Origin: Apricaphanius iberus
Taxonomy: Eukaryota; Chordata; Actinopteri; Cyprinodontiformes; Aphaniidae
Assembly: GCA_028564705.1 (NCBI GenBank)
Contig: JAPXFQ010002104.1
Coordinates: 930,001 to 994,000, forward strand
Reading direction: 5' to 3'
DNA: 64,000 nt
Of this stretch, positions 57,032-64,000 are shown piece after piece (position 1 is the first letter of the stretch; every line of letters starts with the position of its first letter). A program made the position numbers and the translations under genes. The notes below the pieces were generated by a model that worked only from the letters and a program-made list of their open reading frames with translations, did not search any database and was not told where the DNA came from.

Positions 57032-58501
57032 TACTCAAAGAACTGAAACATTTTCTACACACACAAAATAACCATTGTTCTCAAATATTGTTCAAAAATC
57101 TAGATCTGTGATAGTGAGCACTTCTCCTTTGCTGAGATAATCCATCCTACACCTCATAGGTGTGCTATATCAAGATGCTGATTAGACAGCATGATTATTG
57201 CACAGGTGTGCCTTAGACTGGCCACATTAAAAGGTCACTCCGAAATGGTCAGTTTTATTTTATTGGGGGGGTCCGGGGACTCAGAAAACCAGTCAGTCTC
57301 TGGTGTGACCACCATTTTGTGTCATGCAGTCCAACACCTCTCTGTCGCATAGAGTTAATCAGGTTGCCGATTGTGACATGTGGAATGTTGGTCCACTACA
57401 CTTCAATGGCTGTGCGAAGTTGCTAGATATTGTCAGAAACTGTAACACACTGACGCATACTTTGATCCAGAGCATCCAGAATATGGGTGACAAGTAAAAT
57501 GAGTATGGTGGCCATGCAAGAACGGGGATGTTTTCAGCTTCCAAGAATTGTGTACAGGTCCTTGTAATATAGGGCCATGCATTATCATGCTGCAACACGA
57601 GGTGATGTTGTTGGATGTATGTTACAATGAAGGGGCCTCAGGATCTTGTCTTAGGATCTCTGTGCCTTAAAAATGCCATCAATAAAATGCACCTATGTTT
57701 TTCATCCATAACGTACGACTGTCCATACCATAACTCTCACCACCACGGGCCACTCAATCCAAAACATTGACGTCTACACCACGCCATACATACTTTCTGC
57801 CATCTGCCCTGAACAGATCAAACCGGGATTCATCCATGAAGAGAACGCCTCTCCAACGTGACAAACGCGATTGCATGTGAGCATCTGGCCACTCAAGTCG
57901 GTTACGACAAAGGATGACAAACATGCAGATGAGCTTCCCCGAGATGGTTTCTGACAGTTTGTGCAGAAATTCTTTGGTTATCCAAATCAACTGTTTCAGC
58001 AGCTGTCTGAGTGGCTGGTCTCAGACTATCTTGGAGGTGAACATACTGGATGTGGAAGTCCTGGGCTGGTGTGGTTACATGTGGTCTGCAGTTGTGAGGC
58101 TGGTTGGATGTATTGCCAAATTCTCTGAAATTTCTTTGGAGATGGTTTGTGGTAGAGAAATATTCAATTCAATTACAAGCATCAGCTCTGGTGGACATTC
58201 CTGCTGTCAGCATGCCAATGACACGCTCCCTAAAAACTTACGACGTCTGTGACATTGTGCTGAGTGATACAACTGAAGATTTCAGAGTGGCCTTTTATTG
58301 TAGCCATTCTGAGGCACACCTGTGCAATAATCATGCTGTCTAATAAGCATGGCACACCTGTGAGGTGTGGGATGGATTATCTCAACAAATGAGAAGTGCT
58401 CACTATCACAGATTGAGACAGATATGTGAACAATATTTGAGATAAATTGTTATTTTGTGTATACAGAAAATGTTTCAGATCTTTGAGTTCGTCTCAATGG
58501 G

Positions 58502-58508
<7 letters not shown>
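57032..58508 (-). mobile_element. Tc1-like transposon, degraded
   Basis: Inverted termini: left GATAGTGAGCACTTCTCCTT and GATAATCCATCC, right GAGAAGTGCTCACTATCACA and ATGGATTATCTC. The transposase is on the - strand: 57754-57990 (NRLEWPDAHMQSRLSRWRG, MDESRFDLFRADGRK with the first catalytic D) and 57359-57598 (LQHDNAWPY with the second D; FLEAENIPVLAWP). The third acid (PIE) reads PIF here, and frames are broken. The outermost left end seems cut at about 57031; the right end runs into a microsatellite. Same family as the single terminus at 19815-20107. Confidence 0.85.
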
Positions 58509-58569
<61 letters not shown>

Positions 58570-58570
58570 C
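58509..58570. repeat. (CA)n(TA)n compound microsatellite
   Basis: About 18 CA units followed by about 13 TA units directly at the end of the Tc1-like element. Confidence 0.95.
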
Positions 58571-58866
58571 GTAGATCCTCATAATCCCACTGTTCATTTT
58601 TTTTTACTTTTTTTTATTTAAAAATAGAACAGCATATGTTATATGTATTACTCAAGGCTGGTAGCAACCGAATTTATGCAGCAATTGTGATTTATGGGAC
58701 CCATGTACCAACTGAAATCGAAATAGTTGGTAGGGGTAAAGGTAAAAAACTTTACTGTTTCCACTTTAAACTTGACATCAGGACCCAGAGGATATCTTTC
58801 AACCAAGGACCACATCCCTAAGTGAAGAGTCCTGTCCTTGTGATATATTTGAAATAATCAAAATGA

Positions 58867-59110
58867 TGGGTTCATTTCCTGCTTCTGTCTGTAACATGCT
58901 GTTTTATCCCTGTGCAAGACACTTCACCTGCTTGCCCACTGATGTTGGCCAGATGGGCAGACAGCATGAAATGCCTTGCTTCTGTCCGCCTACCCTAAGA
59001 AAGCTGTGGCTACAATTGTAGCTGCTACCACCAGTTTGTGAATCAGAGAGTGAATAAATAATGGAATAGTAAAGCATTTTGAGAGTCTCAATCAGTACTA
59101 TATAGATTTA
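58867..59110 (+). repeat. SINE-like repeat, decayed head
   Basis: GGGTTCATTTCCTGCTTCTG (B-box region), CTGTGCAAGACACTTCACCTG, a TTGCTTCTGTCCGCCT block and the tail GTAAAGCATTTTGAGAGTCT followed by ACTATATAGA. Same family as the repeats at 11438 and 42950. Confidence 0.6.
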
Positions 59111-59517
59111 ATTCGTTATAATTACAATCGTCTTGTTAACTTCCATGACTTTTTGCACTCAAATTTGTAGTATTTAAATAATAGTCAAAAGTCATAATAG
59201 TCAACAAGTCATAAACCAAACAAAAAAAACGTTTTTAATACAAAGTATTAAAACAAGTGAGCTATCTGAATTACTGGAATATATACATGGATATCAACAG
59301 ATCGTATCAAAAACAAGTTTTCTTATTTTCTTCTTTTTTACTTTAACATATCCTTCCTTAGTTACGACAGAGGTTGTTGCTTGAGTAAGCACAATTCACA
59401 TGATACATCTGACTTATGCAAAACACACACAGACACACAAAATAACCTACAGTTTTCAATCCTTTCATTTTCAACTGCAAGGTGTCAGCATTAAAACACA
59501 GACCTTATTATGCATGC

Positions 59518-59873
59518 TTATGCATGCATAACAGAACAGATGAAATTATATCTCTCAGTATCACTTTTTTTGAACCACTTATATTGTTCTCTGGTCTCCA
59601 TGGCTCCAGACATGTCACAGTCATCCATCAATCCGTCTTGAGCCCACTTGTTGAAGAGGACCATCTTGTCATCGACCCAGAACCACAAATCAAGAGTGCA
59701 GGCATAGGTCAGTCCCATCCAGACAAAAGGAGTTGAAGCAAACTGAGCTTTTTGCTGGACTAATCTCTGTTCATTACCGTTGGTAATGGTGACCAGGTCA
59801 TGGTGGTGATCTCTACAGTAGAATAAGGCATCCTCCCAGGTTTTATTTTCTTTGATCAGGATCACTGTACTTT
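59518..59873 (-). CDS. Lectin exon 4: CTLD3
   Basis: Acceptor (- strand) TATCTCTACAG, phase 1. Encodes STVILIKENKTWEDALFYC, FVWMGLTYACTLDLWFW, MDDCDMSG and YNFICSVMHA, then TAA. The third core cysteine, normally about 10 residues before the last one, is missing (WFKKSDTERYNFIC), and an extra one appears in TYAC. Calcium-binding motifs are absent. Confidence 0.8.
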
Positions 59874-61103
59874 CTGTAGAGATAAGGAAAAGAAACATCT
59901 TATCACCAGCCTTGTTAATATTCCTATTTACCTTTAGATGCACAGGGCTTCAATTCATAATTAAATATGTGTGCATGCTGTTTCTAAAGACATATAAAAG
60001 TTAATAAAAAAAACAAAGCATAAGAAAAGAACAAGAAAAAAATGTAATAGTCTGCTTAGTGACTCCTTTACAAAGTTGCTGATTTATTGTTCTTGTTTGT
60101 ATTTTTTGTGTTTTATTGTAGGTCTATAACAATGATGCTATGATATGTTTTGTACAAGTATGATGATTATTTTAAACCTTTCATCAGCACTGTATATGTA
60201 AGAACAAAGTGAAATCTCACCATCATAACAGATGAAGGGTTTTCTGACAGAGCAGTCCTCATTCTTCCATCTGCCTCCATCAGCAAACACAGCCATGGCA
60301 CATTGACCGCTGTTGATTTTCTGATTGTCAAACTGTAGATTCCAGTGCCTAAAGGAGGAATTGTTTCCATCTGACCACTTCCATGTGTCACTGAACAGGC
60401 CGATAAATATGTATGTTGAAGTATCTCTAAAATCAAACCCAGTGTTCATGTTTTCCTTCTTTATCTGGTTCAGCCCACTGATCAGGTCTGTATGATTCTC
60501 TCTGCAGTAGCTCTGAGCTTCCAGCCAGGTCTTTGTTTCTTTAATCAAATGGAACGTCTTAGATGCATCATTGTCTGCGAAATAAAGATGTAGGAGTATA
60601 GATCACTATGATCTATAAATATTAAACCGGATACTAATATGAGGAACTAAACTAGCACAAGGAACATTTTCTCACCATCATAGCAGAGAAAATGATACCG
60701 GTCATTACAGGATATATCTCCCCACTTGAAGAAAATCGTGCCACTGCTCCATATAATCCCACAATTCTGGCCTCCTGGTTCCATATTATTTGGTTCTTTT
60801 GTATTTTTTTCCCAATCTGTCTCATTTTCATTGTACTCTACCCCAGGCAGAGACCAGTGCCATGTTCTGTCTGCATTTGTTTGATCATGTAGTCCAATCC
60901 AACCTTCTTTTATATCGCCTGGTGAGTCACTGAGGAGTCTCTCCATGTCTGTCATGTTAGTCACTGTGGCCAGGTCAGTGTGTTTCTCTCTGCAGTACTG
61001 CTGAGCTTCAGTCCAGGATTTATTCTCATCAATATAGTGATACTCATGGAGCTCACAAACCGTCAGATAATTCAGAGCTAAAAAAAAATACACCCCCCAC
61101 CAC

Positions 61104-61135
<32 letters not shown>

Positions 61136-61278
61136 AAATTATTGGTATTCACAAGAAAAATATTTACTATACAGTGGCTGTATAGGCAAACTGATGTGAT
61201 TTTAGGTAGAATCTCAGTGATAATATTAATGCATGGCAACATACCTATTACAGAAAGAAGAAACAGATTCCACATCAT
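59518..61278 (-). CDS. Secreted lectin with three C-type lectin domains
   Basis: Four exons on the - strand: 61245-61278 (signal peptide MMWNLFLLSVI), 60676-61077 (CTLD1), 60221-60574 (CTLD2), 59518-59873 (CTLD3 and stop TAA). All introns are phase 1 and the total of 1146 nt gives 381 residues: signal 1-11, CTLD1 12-145, CTLD2 146-263, CTLD3 264-381. No membrane segment or GPI-like end is seen, so it is probably secreted. The architecture matches a large teleost family of short multi-CTLD proteins, often named after macrophage mannose receptor. CTLD1 has EPN, the mannose-type calcium and sugar motif; CTLD2 and CTLD3 lack EPN or QPD. It points towards gene D (convergent). Confidence 0.85.
60221..60574 (-). 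CDS. Lectin exon 3: CTLD2
   Basis: Acceptor (- strand) TTTATTTCGCAG, donor GTGAGA, 354 nt, phase 1 at both ends. Encodes TKTWLEAQSYCRENHTDLI, YIFIGLFSDTWKWSDG, GQCAMAVF and GRWKNEDCSVRKPFICYD. All four core cysteines are present. No EPN or QPD. Confidence 0.85.
60676..61077 (-). CDS. Lectin exon 2: CTLD1
   Basis: Acceptor (- strand) a run of T then AG, donor GTGAGA, 402 nt, phase 1 at both ends. Encodes KSWTEAQQYCREKHTDLAT, GWIGLHDQT, KEPNNMEPGGQNCG and KWGDISCNDRYHFLCYD. Four core cysteines, EPN present; the usual WND is WGD, so the asparagine ligand for calcium is lost. Confidence 0.85.
61103..61130. repeat. (CA)n microsatellite next to a splice acceptor
   Basis: Fourteen CA units (GT on the - strand), 26 to 53 bases upstream of the CTLD1 exon in the direction of transcription, followed by GGTGGTGGGGGGTG and a T run. 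It occupies the region where branch point and polypyrimidine tract normally lie. Confidence 0.9.
61245..61278 (-). CDS. Lectin exon 1: signal peptide
   Basis: ATGATG start, MMWNLFLLSVI, donor GTATGT, 34 nt, phase 1. Two adjacent ATG codons leave the exact start open. Confidence 0.75.
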
Positions 61279-63439
61279 ATTAAATCTCTCTGTCTGCTTT
61301 CTCTAGAGATATACTAGAGAAAAAAAAGCAAACATAAAGCAATAAAATTAATTTCCATAAAAAGCATTCTGAATATGATTCATCCATATCCACTGTTATA
61401 ACATAAACAAACTTGCATCAAATTATGTCCTTTAACTTGAATTCAAAGGGATCCAACAGCTTGATGTTTTGTTGATGAAGGTTCTCTGTGAAATGCCCAG
61501 TGTAGTCCAACACTTATCTCTTGTTTTAGCATATAGCTTCTATTTGAATATTCAAAACTTAAGATAACCAGTTATGCTCATAATTTTCAAAATGGGAACC
61601 AGAATAGCCGTTATGCCCCAGGCAGAGGCCTGGAGAAGTAAGTTGAAATTATTTAAATTATTAAGTTAAACCTTATCTATAAAACAAAGCTAGGTATGGT
61701 TTCCTAGTATAATAATAATTAACCATCAAATGTTCTAGTACAGTACATTTTTGTTGAAAACATAAAACCGTAATTAAAGTGACTGCTGTTCAATGATTCT
61801 TTACTGCTATTACCAAAGAAAAAATTAGACATTTTTATGTTATTATTGATATTAATAAGAAAATCTAAAAATGAAGATGAATAGCACTTGGAATCATATT
61901 TGCAAACGAAACACTGAGAGTGGAGTAAAAAACTGACATCTGGTTATATCTTTCTATCGTAATTTTTTTTCCTATTTTATTAAAGAGTTTCCTAAGAAAT
62001 CCTAGTTCCTGGATAACACAGATCCAGTTTGTTGTCTCAAGGATACTATTTGAATATTTAAACATGGTGAAAACATGTCACATCTAGTGAAGCCAAACAT
62101 TATGTATACATCTAGAATAAATGGTTTAAAGTGTAACTAAACCCCAAAACAACTTTTTTTTGCTTATAAACTGTATAAATGGCTCTGTACCAATGCAAAA
62201 TCTCAGTTCCAGGGCATTTTTTGACATTTTCATGTTAACTTGTTAAATTCTACATTTTTTTTGGTTTAAAAACGTCTTAGAGCTGCCGCGCATGGTAATC
62301 CTCTGGTACTGCATTTGAATTTTGTGATTGGCTTATAGCGGTACATCTTTTCCAATGCTATGTCACAGGTACGGTCTCACAGAGACGTCCTCCCTCTCTC
62401 AGACACACTCGCCCCACCCTTTGATGAGTTGAAACTGCTTATCTTCTTATCTTGCACACAGAAGTATACTGAGAGAAACAGAGGAAGCTGAAATCCATAT
62501 ATCGCACTTTGCAGGACCACAACGTTGAAGTGGTTTAAAGCCATGAGTTATAAATTATATGTTTTAAACACACCGTGAAAATGAAACAAAAGCTACGTGC
62601 TGCTGGGTTCAGGCAGCGCTGACTCAGCACCCTGAGCCAAAGGCTTGAACTGATACAGTATTTGGCTACTGCGCTCCATAAAGCCTCTCTTTACCTATGG
62701 TGGATGGTGGAGAAGAGACCTAATTTCTCTCTTAATCATAGTCAAATAGAAGCTTTACGGAGCTCGGCGGTCGCATGCCATAGTTCAGCCGTGACTGTCT
62801 TCGAGACTCTTTAAGTACATATTTGTCTAATCAAGAAGTTTGTTTACAACTGAAAAAATGTTTTTAGTGGTATAAAGCTTCATGTGTTTTTGTTTTCATT
62901 GTACATTTGTTTAAAGAGGACTTAGCTTTTACTACTATATACTATAATGGTATATATTGAGTGGAAAAAGGTCCAGGTGGTTCTGACCACAGCAGTGGAC
63001 CAGGTGTCCTGCCTACTGTCTGTATGCAGACTGTCAGGAATTCCAACAATGACAGTAGTATTTGTCTCTGATGTGTATCTGATGAAGTTTGTACAATAAA
63101 GCTGAAAATGGAACAGTGAGCTCCAGCAAATTCTGCTTTTACAAGCGGGATGTTTTGGAACATGGAAACATACTGTACAATAAAACAGTGAAAGCGATTT
63201 GAAAACTTGCATTTGGTTAGATCATCTTACTGGGAAGAGCTCTTACCAAGAAGTTTGTCTAACTACAAAAAAATGTCTTGAGTGGGATAAGGCTTGAAGC
63301 GGATTTGCTTTAAATGTAAATTTGTTTAAAGGTGACAGAGCCTTTTTGTTATAGTAACTGACAGTGGAGTTTCACTGACATGTACCATGAGGTGTTACCA
63401 TTTGTGTGTAAGTAGAAAAGAGGAGGGAACACATCCTTA
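61279..63439. other. 5' flank of the lectin gene, no gene supported
   Basis: AT-rich sequence. Around 62130 GTGTAACTAAACCCCAAAAC resembles the start of a fish MITE, but the other end was not found. 62580-62820 is less AT-rich without a recognisable domain. The frame 62922-63212 on the - strand is not supported. Confidence 0.4.
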
Positions 63440-63760
63440 AGCCTAGTTTATGCGTCTCTGACTGCGATTTGCACTCACACGCAGATGTATTGACGGAGAC
63501 ATATTTCATTTATAGTAGTCCGTGTTTTCCCCGCCCCTATCTATTGTTTTTTTCAGCCTTGCATGGGGTGCTAACTTTCCATGGAGTCTCTGCCAACTAT
63601 CACACAGCGCCTCTATTTTTCCTAGGTTTTCTAGGCTTGTGAACATATTTCTTCCTCAAAGAGCAATGAACGACAGAAAGTAGGTCTTGATTAAGCTGTA
63701 AAGCTTTTTACTAGAAGTGTGGCTCAGAGCAGCCTTTTTTGTTATTTCTCTACACCTTAA
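63440..63760 (-). repeat. Dispersed repeat R1, reversed copy
   Basis: GAGCAATGAACGACAGAAAG, AAGCTGTAAAGCTTTTTACT and GCAGCCTTTTTTGTT are the complement of parts of the copy at 44020-44580. The start CTAGTTTATGCGTC echoes the other terminus, so this may be the element's inverted terminal repeat. Confidence 0.55.
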
Positions 63761-64000
63761 CAATTGCCAACAGAACAGATTATATAAATTATCCTTTCAA
63801 TATAAAGGCTGTAGTGGCCAAACGCTGCATTAACTACTGATCCAACGCATCCTCACACCCAAGCGTAATGGACGCAAGATCAGACTCCTGACCAAGCGTA
63901 AATATGTGACGAGTTGGGCACCCCCCTCGCCTTATTTTTTGACGCGTTCAGAACAGGTTGTATGGTTGTGGTCCTTTATTATAAACATCTAAAGTTTATT

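Noticed and set aside
62922..63212. 96-codon frame on the - strand near the window end
   Set aside because: A second frame overlaps it, there is no domain, and the sequence lacks convincing splice sites. A missed exon of an unknown gene cannot be excluded.
1..64000. CRISPR arrays, operons or other prokaryotic systems
   Set aside because: Repeats are eukaryotic transposons and microsatellites, genes are split with GT-AG introns; there is no sign of prokaryotic organisation.

Overview
The window comes from the genome of a ray-finned (teleost) fish. The evidence is split genes with phase-1 immunoglobulin exons of the teleost Fc-receptor-like type, a fish-type multi-CTLD lectin gene, and a dense layer of typical fish repeats: Tc1-like transposons, L2-clade LINEs, a Penelope-like element, tRNA-headed SINEs, hAT- and Harbinger-like non-autonomous elements and an LTR element. 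The species cannot be named from the sequence.

Host genes. Three tandem genes on the + strand encode Fc-receptor-like (FCRL-type) immune receptors built from three exon types, called A, B and C here. Gene A (1873-10049) is cut by the window start; it keeps B-C-TM and a tail with three tyrosine motifs. Gene B (14967-27177) has signal peptide-A-B-A-B-C-TM and ends after a four-residue tail; its first B and second A exons are frameshifted. Gene D (43522-55110) has the same A-B-A-B-C-TM order, an open spliced frame of 643 codons, two signal-peptide exons, a 13-nt micro-exon and a tail with ITIM-like tyrosines. On the - strand, 59518-61278 encodes a signal peptide plus three C-type lectin domains with no membrane segment. 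Together they look like a small innate-immune cluster: cell-surface Ig receptors, some with inhibitory-looking tails and one nearly tailless, next to a secreted lectin.

Layout. 1-10.3 kb: Tc1 relic, gene A with a LINE, two SINE-like repeats and a second LINE fragment in its introns. 10.3-14.4 kb: MITEs, a SINE and a rearranged Penelope-like element with a MITE inside its endonuclease. 14.9-27.2 kb: gene B, with about 8 kb of nested repeats (a TIR element containing a reversed LTR copy, an almost complete Tc1, a Harbinger-like MITE) in one intron. 27.2-43.5 kb: intergenic, mostly a 7.4-kb LTR element (29905-37337, 4-bp target duplication) with no recognisable gag, pol or env frame, then two reversed LINE fragments. 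43.5-55.1 kb: gene D with a MITE, an hAT-like element and microsatellites in its introns. 55.1-64 kb: another Tc1-like element, a SINE-like repeat, the lectin gene and an unannotated 3' flank.

The strongest observations are: the frame-preserving exon-skip option that would rescue gene B; a displaced but in-phase splice donor in gene A; conserved frames with a divergent centre in the B domains; and the large LTR element without coding capacity. All exon coordinates come from reading splice sites and phases by eye and have no transcript support here.
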